Shown: in pieces, positions 31,310 to 41,734 of the stretch
Position numbering within the stretch: position 1 is the stretch's first letter
Layout of the letters: each line of letters starts with the position of its first letter
Source of the DNA: Gordonia jinghuaiqii
GTDB taxonomy: Bacteria; Actinomycetota; Actinomycetes; Mycobacteriales; Mycobacteriaceae
Length of the DNA: 64,000 bases
Direction of reading: 5' to 3'
Assembly: GCF_014041935.1 (NCBI RefSeq)
Contig: NZ_CP059491.1
Span: 3,472,001 to 3,536,000 of the forward strand
Notes under the pieces: generated by a model
What the model saw: only the letters and a program-made list of their open reading frames with translations
Told to the model about the DNA's origin: nothing
Databases searched by the model: none
Translations under genes and position numbers: made by a program

Positions 31310-31362
31310 ATGGAACTTCCGGCGATCAAGACCTTAGCACGGTCTCGATCTCTTTCTGTCCG

Positions 31363-31434
31363 CTGGGGTACCAGGACTCGAACCTAGAATGGCGGTACCA
31401 GAAACCGCTGTGTTGCCAATTACACCATACCCCA
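31363..31434 (-). tRNA. tRNA-Gln (CTG)
   Basis: 72 nt. The acceptor TGGGGTA pairs with TACCCCA; the anticodon loop TTCTGGT holds CTG within the stem GCGGT/ACCGC; the T-arm is GTTCGAGTC. With GatCAB (all three subunits in this window) it would be charged indirectly: GltX loads Glu, then the amidotransferase converts it to Gln. Confidence 0.96.
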
Positions 31435-31520
31435 TTGGCTTGGTTTTCCCCGGGGAAAACTGCCGAGAAAGAGAGTATCAAAGGGTTACCGGAAGTCCAC
31501 AAACGTGCAGGTCAGAGCCG

Positions 31521-32999
31521 CTATTTGGCCGCCATCTCCCGTGCTGCGGCCAACCGCGCGAGGGTCTTGTCGCGGCCAAGGATCTCCATCGACTCGAACA
31601 GCGGAGGACTGATCTGCGAGCCGGTGACAGCGACTCGCACCGGACCGAACGCCTTGCGTGGTTTGAGCCCCAGATCGTCCACCAGAGCGGCGTTCAGAGC
31701 GTCCTGCAGGGCAGAGGTGGTGAAGGAGTCCAGAGACTCCACAGCGGCGATCGTGGCGTCGAGAACGGGCACCGCATCGGCGCCCAGGTTCTTGCTCGCC
31801 GCCTTCTCGTCGATCGTGAACTCGCCATCGGGCACGTAGACGAACGCGATGAGGTCCCAGGCGTCACCGAGCACCTGGATTCGTGTCTGCACGAGTTCGG
31901 CCAGCGCGGCGAAGACCACGTCGTCGATCGGCTCGGCGAGCTTGCCCTGCGTGATCAGGTAGGACTTCAGCCGCGCGGTGAAGTCGCCGACCTCGAGCCT
32001 GCGGATGTGTTCGGCGTTGATGGCGTCGGCCTTCTTCTGATCGAACCGCGCCGGATTCGAATTCACCTGCCGCACATCGAAAGCCGCGATCATCTCGTCG
32101 AGGCTGAACACGTCGACGTCACCGGAGTAGCCCCACCCGAGCAGCGCGAGATAGTTGAGCAGGCCCTCGGGGATGAAACCGCGGTCGCGGTGGTGGAAGA
32201 GGTTGGACTGCGGGTCGCGCTTGGAGAGTTTCTTGTTGCCCTCCCCCATCACGAACGGGAGATGCCCGAAGGCCGGCACGGCATCAGCGACGCCGATGCG
32301 GATCAGCGCGTCGTACAGGGCGAGCTGGCGGGGGGTCGAGGAGAACAGGTCCTCGCCGCGCAGCACGTGCGTGATCTTCATCGTGGCGTCGTCCACCGGG
32401 TTGACCAGCGTGTAGAGCGGATCGCCCGACGCCCGGGTGAGGGCGAAGTCCGGCACGGTGCCCGCCTTGATCGTCGTCGTACCGCGTACGAGGTCGTCCC
32501 AGGTGAGATCGGTGTCCGGCATACGCAGGCGCACAACGGGTTTGCGTCCCTCAGCCAGGTAGGCCGCACGCTGCTCGGCGGTCAGGTCACGATCGAAGTT
32601 GTCGTAACCGAGCTTGGGGTCGCGTCCGGCCGCGCGATGACGCGCCTCGACCTCCTCCGGTGTGGAGAACGCCTCGTAGGCCTCCCCCGCCTCGAGCAGT
32701 CGTGCGACGACGTCGGCATGCAGGTCGCGACGCTGCGACTGGCGGTACGGACCGTAGGGACCGCCCACCTCGGGGCCCTCGTCCCAGTCGAGACCGAGCC
32801 AGCGCAGGGCGTCGAGGATGGCCTCATAGGACTCCTCGCTGTCCCGCGAGGCGTCGGTGTCCTCGATGCGGAACACGAAGGTGCCGCCGTCGTGGCGGGC
32901 CTGGGCGAAATTGAACAGCGCGGTCCGCACGAGTCCCACGTGGGGCGTCCCCGTCGGAGATGGGCAGAATCGGACTCGTACAGCCTCACTACTGGTCAT
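31521..32999 (-). CDS. gltX: Glutamyl-tRNA synthetase
   Basis: 492 residues. Class I signatures are [23 protein letters not shown] (HIGH variant PHVG) and KLSKRD (KMSKS variant). Actinobacteria lack GlnRS, so this enzyme is expected to charge both tRNA-Glu and tRNA-Gln. The tRNA genes for both lie just downstream (31237-31434), and gatA, gatB and gatC are farther along the window. Single-copy in most relatives. Confidence 0.97.
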   Translation of the reverse strand: MTSSEAVRVRFCPSPTGTPHVGLVRTALFNFAQARHDGGTFVFRIEDTDASRDSEESYEAILDALRWLGLDWDEGPEVGGPYGPYRQSQRRDLHADVVARLLEAGEAYEAFSTPEEVEARHRAAGRDPKLGYDNFDRDLTAEQRAAYLAEGRKPVVRLRMPDTDLTWDDLVRGTTTIKAGTVPDFALTRASGDPLYTLVNPVDDATMKITHVLRGEDLFSSTPRQLALYDALIRIGVADAVPAFGHLPFVMGEGNKKLSKRDPQSNLFHHRDRGFIPEGLLNYLALLGWGYSGDVDVFSLDEMIAAFDVRQVNSNPARFDQKKADAINAEHIRRLEVGDFTARLKSYLITQGKLAEPIDDVVFAALAELVQTRIQVLGDAWDLIAFVYVPDGEFTIDEKAASKNLGADAVPVLDATIAAVESLDSFTTSALQDALNAALVDDLGLKPRKAFGPVRVAVTGSQISPPLFESMEILGRDKTLARLAAAREMAAK

Positions 33000-33060
33000 G
33001 AGGCTCAGCGTATCGAAGCCGCTTCACCGCCCGGCACCGCGTCGAGGGCGGCTGCCTTCG

Positions 33061-33885
33061 TCAGGCGCGGTGGCGACCGCAGAAGTCGACGAGAACCCTG
33101 TTCACCTCGGCGGGCTGCTCGAGATACCCGAAGTGGCCCGCGCGCTCGATCTCGAGGTACTCGGCCCCCGGAATCGCCTCGGCGACCTCCCTGGCCAGTT
33201 TCGGCGGCAGCGTCCGGTCATCGGCGAACCCGACGACCAGCGTGGGCCTGCTGATGCCGCGGTACTTCGCGAGCCGGTCCGCCTCGTGGTTGTGCAGTTC
33301 GAGTTGGGCCCGCACGCCCGGGGTGACCACCTGCGGCGAGAAGCCGATGATGTCGAGCCAGTCCCGTGCGGCGCGGTCGTCGTCGAGCGTGTGCGGAGAG
33401 AGGTTGAGGTGGGCGGTGATCGCGGCCTCGTACTCCGGCGGGAGCTTGATCTTGTTGTCGTACAGAGCGCGCTCGCCTGCCGAGATCGCTTCTTGCATAG
33501 GGGTGTTGCGTCCGTAGGTCGCGAGGAGCACCGCAGCCTTGACGACGTCGGGACGCGCCAGGGCCAGCTCCTGGGTGATGCGGCCCCCCAGCGAGGTCCC
33601 GATGACGATCGCGGGGCCGCGACCGAGGTGCTCGATCAGGGCCGCGGTGTCGGCGACCATGTCGTCGAGGGTGAAACCCTCCGCACACTCCGACGACGGG
33701 GCGATGCCGCGGTTGTCGAAGGTGACAACGGTGAATCCGGCCTTGACGAGTGCCGGTTCCTGATGGGCCTTCCACACGCGTCCGGGGCTTCCCGTCCCCA
33801 TGACCATGACCACCAGCGGGCCGCTGCCGACCAGGCTGTAGGAGATGTCGATGCCGTTGACGTGCGCAGTGTTGGGCGCGGTCAC
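33061..33885 (-). CDS. Alpha/beta-hydrolase
   Basis: 274 residues from the GTG at 33885, overlapping the FAH gene stop by 4 bp. The nucleophile elbow is IVIGTSLGGRI, the oxyanion region MVMGTGSPGRVW and the catalytic His ERAGHFGYLEQP. It is co-transcribed with the FAH-family gene upstream, so it may act on a related diketone or ester pathway. The substrate is unknown. No signal peptide. Confidence 0.88.
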   Translation of the reverse strand: MTAPNTAHVNGIDISYSLVGSGPLVVMVMGTGSPGRVWKAHQEPALVKAGFTVVTFDNRGIAPSSECAEGFTLDDMVADTAALIEHLGRGPAIVIGTSLGGRITQELALARPDVVKAAVLLATYGRNTPMQEAISAGERALYDNKIKLPPEYEAAITAHLNLSPHTLDDDRAARDWLDIIGFSPQVVTPGVRAQLELHNHEADRLAKYRGISRPTLVVGFADDRTLPPKLAREVAEAIPGAEYLEIERAGHFGYLEQPAEVNRVLVDFCGRHRA

Positions 33886-34652
33886 TTGTCGACCACCGGA
33901 TTGGAGAGGGTGCCGATGCCGTCGACCGTCACCGACACGCGTTGGCCGGCGACCATGGGTCCCACGCCTTCCGGGGTGCCCGTGAGGATGACATCGCCGG
34001 GGAGCAAGGTCATCACCCGCGTGATCCATTCCACGATCGCGCCGATGTCGTGGAGCATCAACGACGTTCGGGTGCGTTGTTTGACCTCACCGTCGAGTTC
34101 GGTGACGAGTTCGGCGTCGGTGGGGTCGAAGTCGGTCTCGATCCAGGGGCCGAGCGGGCAGAACGTGTCGTATCCCTTGGCGCGCGTCCACTGACCGTCG
34201 GCCTTCTGCTGATCCCGTGCGGTGACGTCGTTGGCGACGGTGTAGCCGAGGATCACATCTTTGGCCTGCGCAGCCTTCACGTCCTTGCACGGTCGGCCGA
34301 TGACGATGGCGAGCTCGCCCTCGTAGTCGACCCGTTCCGACGACGGCGGGCGCACGATCGGGACCTCGGGTCCGATGATCGAGGTGTTGGGTTTGAGGAA
34401 GATGACCGGAGTGTCCGGTGCCTCACCGCCCATCTCCGCCGCGTGGGCCGCGTAGTTCTTGCCGATACAGATGACCTTGCTCGCAAGGATCGGGGCCAGT
34501 ACTCGGACGTCGGCCATCTTCCAGGAGCGTCCGGTGAACGTCGGGGTGCCGAACGGATGCTCGGCGATCTCCTTGGCGACGGCGTCGTCGCCGACCCCTT
34601 CGACGGACACGAAAGCCACTCCGTCGGGACTCGCAATTCGACCTAAGCGCAT
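33882..34652 (-). CDS. Fumarylacetoacetate hydrolase (FAH) family protein
   Basis: 256 residues. The FAH domain includes ICIGKNYAAHAAEMG, VDYEGELAIVIGRPCKD (metal-binding Glu and Asp) and GYTVANDVTARDQQ. GTPEGVGPM closes the domain. It resembles Rv2993c. The family includes hydrolases, isomerases and oxaloacetate decarboxylases, so the reaction cannot be fixed from sequence. It is coupled by overlap with the alpha/beta-hydrolase gene. Its start faces the MFS gene divergently. Confidence 0.9.
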   Translation of the reverse strand: MRLGRIASPDGVAFVSVEGVGDDAVAKEIAEHPFGTPTFTGRSWKMADVRVLAPILASKVICIGKNYAAHAAEMGGEAPDTPVIFLKPNTSIIGPEVPIVRPPSSERVDYEGELAIVIGRPCKDVKAAQAKDVILGYTVANDVTARDQQKADGQWTRAKGYDTFCPLGPWIETDFDPTDAELVTELDGEVKQRTRTSLMLHDIGAIVEWITRVMTLLPGDVILTGTPEGVGPMVAGQRVSVTVDGIGTLSNPVVDK

Positions 34653-34697
34653 GTGCAGACATTAGCGCACCGCCGATCCCACCCGTTGGGAGCCGAG

Positions 34698-34726
34698 TTG
34701 GGGCATGACACACCCGGTTCTAGAAT
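34698..34726 (+). promoter_or_regulatory. Candidate promoter of the MFS transporter gene
   Basis: TTGGGG (34698-34703) and TAGAAT (34721-34726) are separated by 17 bases. This is in the 141-base gap between the divergent FAH and MFS genes. Confidence 0.4.
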
Positions 34727-34793
34727 ATGGGCAGCCTGTTCCACATCATGAGACCGCGTGCCGCCGTGAGCGAGTCTTCGAGGGGGGTTTCGC

Positions 34794-36023
34794 ATGGGTG
34801 TCACCGCCGATATCTCCACCGCCAGAAGGTGGGTCATCCTCGGCTGCTCCCTACTCGCCGCGCTGACCACCACGTGTGTCGTCAGTGGTATCGCATATCT
34901 GATTCCGGCCCTGCACACCGACGCCGGACTCACGCTGACCGCCGCGTCGACGCTCGCCGCGGTCCCGGTCATCGGGTTGACGGCGGCCACCATCGGGTGG
35001 GGAATCCTGTTGGACCGCTACGGCGAACGACGCATCCTGCTGCTGTCGCTGTCCATCTCACTGATCGGGGCGACCGGCGCAGCCGTCGCCGCAGCCGTCT
35101 GCGCGTCCTATGTCGTCGTGGGCGCCGCACTGCTGGTGGGAGGAATCGGCTCCGGAGCCGCCAACGGGGCGAGTGGCCGGATCGTGGTCGGCTGGTTCCC
35201 CGCCCACCAGCGTGGGACCGCCATGGGCATCCGGCAGATGGCGCAGCCACTGGGGATCGGCGTGTGCGCGCTCACCATGCCGGTCATCGCGGCAGGCAAG
35301 GGACCTGCTGCCGCACTGGCGATCCCGGCGATCGTGACCGCCGCAGGCCTCATCGCAGTGATGGTCGGCATCACCGACCCACCACGGCCACAGCACCGTG
35401 CGGCATCCGACGAGCCCGCCCACGCACCGTCGAACCCCTACCGCGGCAGCCTGTTCCTCGCGCGCGTGCACACCGTCAGCATGCTGCTGGTGATACCGCA
35501 GTCGATGATGTGGACCTTCATACCGACCTGGCTGATCGTGGCACACGAGTGGTCTCCCGCCGGTGCCGGAATCCTGATCACGGTGTCGCAGGTGACCGGG
35601 GCGCTCGGCCGGATCGTCGCGGGCAGATGGTCGGACGCGTGGCTGTCGCGGATGCGTCCGGTCCGGGTGATCGCCGTGGCCGGGGTGGCCTCCATGTGCG
35701 CTCTCGCACTTGCAGATTGGTTCGACAGTCCGCTCGCGCCGGCACTGATGACGGTGGCGTGCGTGATCTCTGTCGCCGACAACGGCCTGGCGTTCACGGC
35801 GATCGCCGAGTTCGCCGGACCCGAGTGGAGCGGACGCGGACTGGCCGTACAGAACACCGGCCAGTATCTGGTGACCGCGGCCACCACCCCGGCGCTGGGG
35901 GCGCTGATCGCCGCGATCGGGTTCCCGGTCGCCTTCGCCGTGACCGCTCTCGCGCCACTGATCGCCGCGCCCCTGGTGCCCCGCGATCCGCCGCTGCGAG
36001 CCGGCGAACCCGTCGACGCCTGA
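34794..36023 (+). CDS. MFS transporter
   Basis: 409 residues with about 12 TM segments: the first at residues 12-35 (VILGCSLLAALTTTCVVSG), and the loop 2-3 signature as ILLDRYGERRILLLS. A second half starts VSMLLVIPQSMMWTFIPTWL. GAGGGGGG precedes the ATG. It matches Rv2994. The substrate is unknown. It converges on leuB, separated by a 20-bp inverted repeat. Confidence 0.92.
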   Translation: MGVTADISTARRWVILGCSLLAALTTTCVVSGIAYLIPALHTDAGLTLTAASTLAAVPVIGLTAATIGWGILLDRYGERRILLLSLSISLIGATGAAVAAAVCASYVVVGAALLVGGIGSGAANGASGRIVVGWFPAHQRGTAMGIRQMAQPLGIGVCALTMPVIAAGKGPAAALAIPAIVTAAGLIAVMVGITDPPRPQHRAASDEPAHAPSNPYRGSLFLARVHTVSMLLVIPQSMMWTFIPTWLIVAHEWSPAGAGILITVSQVTGALGRIVAGRWSDAWLSRMRPVRVIAVAGVASMCALALADWFDSPLAPALMTVACVISVADNGLAFTAIAEFAGPEWSGRGLAVQNTGQYLVTAATTPALGALIAAIGFPVAFAVTALAPLIAAPLVPRDPPLRAGEPVDA

Positions 36024-36066
36024 ATCCGACGCAAACCCGCCGGCGACCGCCGGTGCACCACCCATG

Positions 36067-36120
36067 CACTGATGGCGGAACCCACCGCCCGATTCGGGGT
36101 GGTGGGTTCCGCCATCAGTG
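36067..36120. terminator. Bidirectional terminator between MFS and leuB
   Basis: A perfect 20-bp inverted repeat (36067-36086 with 36101-36120; arm CACTGATGGCGGAACCCACC) with a 14-base spacer lies between convergent genes. It ends 22 bases beyond the leuB stop and lacks a T-run. Confidence 0.85.
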
Positions 36121-36142
36121 GTGGATCCGCGTAGCGGAACTC

Positions 36143-37153
36143 TCAGCTCAGGCGTTTGCGGATTCGCGTGCCGATCTCGGCGGTGCTGAACGTTCCGCTC
36201 CGGTCGGCGAGGTCCTCGGTGACCGCCTTCTCGATCCGCGCGGCGGCGTCCCGCTCGCCGAGGTGCTCGAGAAGCAACGCGACCGACAGGATCGCGGCGG
36301 TCGGATCGGCCTTGCCCTGACCCGCGATGTCGGGGGCCGAACCGTGCACGGGCTCGAACATGGACGGGTTGGCGCCGGTGGCGTCGATGTTGCCCGATGC
36401 GGCCAGCCCGATGCCGCCGCTCACCGCGGCCGCGATGTCGGTGATGATGTCGCCGAACAGGTTGTCGGTGACGATCACGTCGAAGCGGCCGGGATCGGTG
36501 ACCAGATAGATGGTGGCCGCGTCGACGTGGCAGTAATCGGTGGACACGTCGGGGAACTCGGCGCCGATCTCGGCGACCGCGCGACTCCACATCGACCCGG
36601 CGAAGGTCAGCACGTTGGTCTTGTGGACCAACGTCAGCTTCTTACGGCGTTGCTGCGCACGCTGGAATGCGTTGCGCACCACTCGTTCCACGCCGAAGCG
36701 GGTGTTGACGCTCACCTCGGTGGCCACCTCGTGCGGGGTGCCGACGCGGATCGCTCCACCGTTGCCGGTGTACGGACCCTCGGTGCCCTCGCGCACGACG
36801 ACGAAGTCGATGTCGGGGTCACCGGCGAGAGGCGAGGAGACACCGGGGAATCGGCGCGACGGCCGCAGGTTGACGTGATGATCCAGCGCGAACCGCATGG
36901 TGAGCAGCAGGCCGCGCTCCAGGACTCCCGAGGGCACCGACGGATCGCCGATGGCGCCGAGCAGGATCGCATCGTGGCGGCGAAGCGATTCGAGGTCGTC
37001 CTCGGTCAGCAGCTCTCCGTTGCGGTGATAGCGGCGCGCACCGAGATCGAACTCGGTGGTGCTCACCGCCGGTACGACCGCCTCGAGGACGCCCAGCGCC
37101 TCGGTGATGACCTCGGGTCCGATGCCGTCGCCGGCGATGACTGCGAGTTTCAC
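36143..37153 (-). CDS. leuB: 3-isopropylmalate dehydrogenase
   Basis: 336 residues starting at a GTG that overlaps the serA stop by 4 bp. [20 protein letters not shown] is the N-terminal signature, [17 protein letters not shown] and [26 protein letters not shown] segments carry the substrate and metal Asp. It oxidises isopropylmalate with NAD+ to the leucine precursor. The coupling to serA, as in Rv2995c-Rv2996c, links serine and leucine synthesis. Confidence 0.97.
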   Translation of the reverse strand: MKLAVIAGDGIGPEVITEALGVLEAVVPAVSTTEFDLGARRYHRNGELLTEDDLESLRRHDAILLGAIGDPSVPSGVLERGLLLTMRFALDHHVNLRPSRRFPGVSSPLAGDPDIDFVVVREGTEGPYTGNGGAIRVGTPHEVATEVSVNTRFGVERVVRNAFQRAQQRRKKLTLVHKTNVLTFAGSMWSRAVAEIGAEFPDVSTDYCHVDAATIYLVTDPGRFDVIVTDNLFGDIITDIAAAVSGGIGLAASGNIDATGANPSMFEPVHGSAPDIAGQGKADPTAAILSVALLLEHLGERDAAARIEKAVTEDLADRSGTFSTAEIGTRIRKRLS

Positions 37154-38745
37154 GACAGGTCGACCTGTTCGATCAGGGTGGCCGAGACGGCGTCGCCGAT
37201 CGCGGTGACGACATCGTCGTCGAGCGCACTGCTGACCCGCAGCATCATCGTGGCACCACCACCCTCGGCGTCCTGCGACAGGCCTGCTGCGAGGATGTCG
37301 ATCCCGGCCTCGCCGAGCAGGGTGCCGATCTTGCCGAGCGAACCCGGCTGATCGTCGTAGCTGACGACGAGGTTGTGACCCTCGGCGCGGAGATCGAAGT
37401 TGCGTCCGTTGATGTTGACGATCTTCTCCACCTGGCGCGGCCCGGACAGGGTGCCCGAGACGTTGTGCACCGAGCCGTCGGCGAAGACTGCCTTCACGTC
37501 GACGACGCTGCGGTGGTTGGGGCTCTCCGGTGCGGTGGTCACCTCGCTGGTGACGCCGCGTCCCTCGGCGACGGCCGGGGCGTTGACGAAGGTGACCGGC
37601 TCGTCGAGCACGGCCGAGAACAGGCCGCGCAGCGCCGAGAGTCCGAGTACCTCGACATTGTTGGCGGCGAGCTCGCCGCGCACGTCGACCACCAGCGAGG
37701 TCGGCGGCTCCTTGCTGATGGCGCCGACGAGGACACCGGCCTTGCGGGCCACCTCGAGCCAGGGCGCGACCTCTTCGTCCACGGCACCGCCGGTGATGTT
37801 GACGGCGTCGGGCACGAAGTGACCGGCCAGTGCCAGACGCACGCTCTTGGCGACGTCTGTGCCGGCGCGGTCCTGGGCCTCACTCGTCGAGGCCCCCAGG
37901 TGCGGGGTCACCACGACCTGCGGGAGGTCGAACAGCGGCGAGTCGGTGCACGGCTCGGTGGCGAAGACGTCGAGGCCTGCGGCACGGACCTGTCCGGACT
38001 TGATGGCGTCGGCCAGCGCCTGCTCGTCGATGAGCCCGCCGCGGGCGGCGTTGACGATGACCACGCCCTTCTTGGTGCGGGCGAGCTGCTCGGCGCCGAT
38101 CAGGCCGAGCGTCTCCGGGGTCTTGGGCAGGTGCACGGTGATGAAGTCGGCGCGCTCGAGGAGCTCGTCGAGCGACACCAGCTCGATGCCCAGCTGCGCC
38201 GCACGCGCGGGCGAGACGTAGGGGTCGTAGGCGATGACGTGGGTCTCGAAAGCGGCCAGACGAGCCGCCACGAGCTGACCGATCCGGCCGAGCCCGACGA
38301 CGCCGACGGTCTTGTCGAAGATCTCGACGCCGTTGAACGACGAACGCTTCCAGGTCTTCTCACGCAGGGTCGCATCGGCGGCCGGGATCTGGCGCGCCGC
38401 CGACATCAGCAGGGCGACCGCATGCTCGGCGGCGGTGTGGATGTTGGAGGTGGGCGCGTTGACCACCATGACGCCGCGCTCGGTGGCCGCGGGAACGTCG
38501 ACGTTGTCGAGACCGACTCCGGCGCGTGCGATGATCTTCAGCTTCTTGCCCGCGTCGAGCACCTCCGCGTCGACGGTCGTCGCGGAACGCACGAGGATCG
38601 CGTCGGCGTCGGCGACCGCCTCGAGCAGCTTGGGACGATCTGGGCCGTCGACCCATCGCACCTCGACACCGTCACCGAGTGCTTCCACGGTGGACGGCGC
38701 CAGCTTGTCGGCGATGAGTACAACCGGTCGGCCAGCAGAGCTCAC
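37150..38745 (-). CDS. serA: D-3-phosphoglycerate dehydrogenase (long form with ACT domain)
   Basis: 531 residues; GTG start with GGAG upstream. The NAD domain has [20 protein letters not shown] and the catalytic Arg, Glu and His segments ([32 protein letters not shown]). The extra intervening domain (about 315-450) and the C-terminal ACT domain ([20 protein letters not shown]) make this the long type found in M. tuberculosis, which is inhibited by serine. It precedes leuB on the same strand. Confidence 0.97.
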   Translation of the reverse strand: MSSAGRPVVLIADKLAPSTVEALGDGVEVRWVDGPDRPKLLEAVADADAILVRSATTVDAEVLDAGKKLKIIARAGVGLDNVDVPAATERGVMVVNAPTSNIHTAAEHAVALLMSAARQIPAADATLREKTWKRSSFNGVEIFDKTVGVVGLGRIGQLVAARLAAFETHVIAYDPYVSPARAAQLGIELVSLDELLERADFITVHLPKTPETLGLIGAEQLARTKKGVVIVNAARGGLIDEQALADAIKSGQVRAAGLDVFATEPCTDSPLFDLPQVVVTPHLGASTSEAQDRAGTDVAKSVRLALAGHFVPDAVNITGGAVDEEVAPWLEVARKAGVLVGAISKEPPTSLVVDVRGELAANNVEVLGLSALRGLFSAVLDEPVTFVNAPAVAEGRGVTSEVTTAPESPNHRSVVDVKAVFADGSVHNVSGTLSGPRQVEKIVNINGRNFDLRAEGHNLVVSYDDQPGSLGKIGTLLGEAGIDILAAGLSQDAEGGGATMMLRVSSALDDDVVTAIGDAVSATLIEQVDLS

Positions 38746-39074
38746 AGTCTTTTCTCCAGGTTCGGGGCATACGATTTTTCACCAACGACGGTGCGGAGAG
38801 GTCGTCGACGTCTCCTGACGACAGCTTAGAGGTGTGGTACACGCCGTCGAGGAGGCGGTCTACCCCGAAACCCCAGGCGAGTCCGCGTTGCTGGGTAGAG
38901 TGTGACGGGCATTACGGATAGGTTGCCCTGAGCATCACAGAAGTGTTGCAAAGCGACCCCGGGTCGATCCCACGCCGGCGCGAATGGCGATGGCGCCCGG
39001 TACGGTGTGCTTGGCCGACTGCCGATATGGCCCGGCAGGCATTTCGGTGCCCTGAACTGAGAAGTGGAGTGCGG
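38746..39074. other. Gene-free gap between serA and the protease gene
   Basis: 329 bases with no supportable gene. It should hold the divergent promoters for serA and the protease gene. I saw CGACCCCGGGTCG, a short palindrome at about 38956-38968, but no convincing promoter pair. Confidence 0.5.
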
Positions 39075-39740
39075 ATGACGAAGAAGCTGACAGTACTGTT
39101 GGCGGTTTTGGCTGCGACGGTGCTGGCCGGCTGGGGAGGGGGCGTCGCGGTCGCCGCACCGGCGAAGATCTTCCTCGGGGGTGGTTCGGGAATCCTGGTG
39201 CTCAAGGGTGGCAACTCCGCGGCGGCGTGCACGCTCACCACAATCGGCCGGTCGAAGACCAACAAGCTCATCGGCGTCACCGCCGGGCACTGTGGCAACC
39301 CCGGCCAGAAGGTCTACTCGGAGACCTTCCAGGACCGCGGTCAGGCCGGCACCATCACCTACTCGGCACCCGACCTCGACATGGCGGTCATCGAGTTCAA
39401 CCAGTCGCGGGTGGTGCCGCTGCGCACGGTGCGCGGAGTGACGATCCGCTCGGTCGATCCCCGTCCGCTCGCGTTCCCGACCATCGCCTGCAAGGAAGGC
39501 CGGACCACCGGCAACACCTGCGGCATCGCGTGGTTCTCCGACGGCGACATCCACGTCAGTCAGATGTGCGTGATCGAAGGCGACTCCGGCAGTCCGGTGG
39601 TCGTCGGTGATCGCCTCGTCGGCATGGTCAACGCCTACTACTTCCTGGGATGCATCGGGCCGGAGACCGGCACCAACATCAAGCCGATCCTCAACCGGAT
39701 CGGGTCGCTCGACGCCTACAAGGGGTTCCGGGTCGCCTGA
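39075..39740 (+). CDS. Secreted trypsin-like serine protease (S1 family)
   Basis: 221 residues; ATG at 39075 (GAAGTGGAG upstream). A signal peptide (residues 1-28) ends at AVAA. The catalytic triad is His72 in VTAGHCG, Asp102 in APDLDMAVIE and Ser171 in EGDSGSPVV. Six Cys after the signal suggest disulfides. The chain is compact, like actinobacterial chymotrypsin-type secreted proteases and S1 family proteins of mycolata. No propeptide. It is alone on its strand; a terminator follows. The target is unknown. Confidence 0.92.
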   Translation: MTKKLTVLLAVLAATVLAGWGGGVAVAAPAKIFLGGGSGILVLKGGNSAAACTLTTIGRSKTNKLIGVTAGHCGNPGQKVYSETFQDRGQAGTITYSAPDLDMAVIEFNQSRVVPLRTVRGVTIRSVDPRPLAFPTIACKEGRTTGNTCGIAWFSDGDIHVSQMCVIEGDSGSPVVVGDRLVGMVNAYYFLGCIGPETGTNIKPILNRIGSLDAYKGFRVA

Positions 39741-39763
39741 CGACTCCGAGTCCCAGCCCCAAC

Positions 39764-39797
39764 CGACGCCCCGGATGACTTGTCATCCGGGGCGTCG
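39764..39797 (+). terminator. Terminator of the protease gene
   Basis: A perfect 16-bp stem (CGACGCCCCGGATGAC with its complement at 39782-39797) has only TT in the loop centre, 23 bases after the stop. Confidence 0.85.
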
Positions 39798-39931
39798 TGC
39801 TGTGTGCACCGGCGATCTGCGTTAGCCCGATCGATCGAGATTCTCCCGTATTCGGGCACTCCGCCGGCGATCGTGCGATCTTTGGACGCGTCGCGGCCCG
39901 GGCGCTCCGAGCGCCGCGCGGAGGAGGCGAC

Positions 39932-41610
39932 ATGAGCACGGTCGGCACGCCGTCGCCGGACGCCACATCGCGACTCGGGCTCGTCATCCTCGCCATGACG
40001 GTCGGCAACGCGGTCATCCTGGTCAGCCAGACGGCCGTTCCCCTCGCCCTGCCGGCGATCATGGACGAGTTCGGTGTCGGTTCCAGCAGTGTGCAGTGGG
40101 TCCCGACCGCGAGTCTGTTGCCGCTCGCCGGGCTCATGGTCCTCGGCGGCAGACTCGGCGACCTCTTCGGCCTTCGACGGGTGTTCACCCTCGGTTCCAT
40201 CGTTTTCGCAGCCGCATCGCTGGCCGCCGGGCTGGCCCCACATTCGAATTCCTGGTGGCGACGCGCGCCATCCAAGGCGTCGGCGGCGCCCTGTTGCTGC
40301 CCACATCGGTGGCGATCGTGTCGGCGGTGGCCGGCGAACGGGACGCGGGCCGGGCACTCGGCACGCTCGGTGGTGCCGCGGCAGTCGCCGGTGCGCTCGG
40401 CCCGATCATCGGCGGCACACTGACCGGCGCACTCGGCTGGCGTTTCGTGATGCTGGTGAACGTGCCGCTCGCCGTGGCGTCGACGGCCATCGCGCTGCTG
40501 GTCGTTCGACGCGACCCGGCGCGCACCGAACGTCCGCGCGTGGACGTCGTCGGCGCGGTGTTGCTGAGCATCACGCTGATCGGCGTGGTGTTCGGGATCG
40601 GACAGTCGCAGGTGTGGAATTGGGGTTCGCCCGGAGTGTGGCTGCCGTTGCTGGCCGCCGCGGTCGCCGCGGTGATCTTCGTCGTCGTCGAACGCCGCAT
40701 CGCTGTTCCGCTGATGGACCTGCGATTGCTGGCCCGGCACCGCAACTACGCCGGTGCGACCATCAGCCAGGGTTTGGGCGGCATGATCGAGATGGGACTC
40801 GGTGTGATCTTCCCGCTGCTGCTCATCCTCAACCTCGGGATGGCCCCCGCGACAGCCGGTCTCGCCTTGTTGCCGACGACGCTGCCCATGGTTGTCGTCG
40901 CCCCGCTCGCGGGCCGGTGGTACGACAGGGTCGGCGGCCGGACACCGCTGATGACCGGTTTCGGGCTCCTCGGCCTGGCGGGCGTCGCCTTGATGGTGGC
41001 GGTACCCACCCATTCGTTCGTCCTGCTCATCCCTGGACTGACCCTGTACGGCATCGGCCTGGCCATCGTGCTGACGGTCAACGACCCGGTGTCCCTCGAT
41101 TCGGGTCCGGCCGAACACCACGGCCAGGTGTCCGGGGTGTCGGCGACGGCCGAACAGTTCGGCGGGGCACTGGGTATCGCGGCGTTCTACCTCGTGTTCC
41201 ATTCCGCGTACGTGAAAGAGCTGCACTCGCGCATCGACGGCTCCCCGCTACCCGATCTGACCGACGGGCAGTACGAGAAGATGCGGGACGACATCGAGGC
41301 CGCCGAGCAGACGGGGCTGCATCCGGACCACTTCGATCCGGAGTTCACCGGCTATCTGTCGAGTGCGCTCGACGCGGCGACCTTCGCCCAGGTGCTCACC
41401 TTCGGCGTGACCGCCGGCGTCGCCGTCCTCGGTGCTGTCGCGACCGGACTTCTGGTTCGTCGAGCGCCGGGCAACCCGATCGACATGACGAGCCCCGAAA
41501 AGGTGTTTGCCGCAGGGGCGGTCGTGGGCAGCGCTTCCCGGCTCGACCATTCCCATCTGCACAGGACTCGCGGCCACTCCTCGGCCCCGGCGCCGCGCGA
41601 CCCGGCCTGA
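39932..41610 (+). pseudogene. MFS drug-exporter (DHA2, EmrB/QacA type) disrupted by a frameshift
   Basis: The ATG at 39932 follows GAGGAGG and reads MSTVGTPSPDATSRLGLVIL with the DHA2 motif MDEFGVGSSSVQWVPTASLL and GGRLGDLFGLRRVF. At about 40235-40240 the frame changes: the reading ends AAGLAP in one frame and resumes TFEFLVATRAIQGVGGALLLP in another, as if one base were missing from the CC run. The total (1679 bases) is not a multiple of three. The second part continues intact to 41610 with about ten further TM segments. Either a true inactivating deletion or a sequencing error in a C-run. Confidence 0.85.
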
Positions 41611-41734
41611 CCGGTCTCTCGTACGTCCCCGAACACCACAGTGGCCGTCAGCGCATCTGGTCAGCGGGCCGGCTTAACCGTTGTCCCCCAACGCGTTATT
41701 GTCGCGATCGCCCGCCACGCGAACCCTGCTGGTC

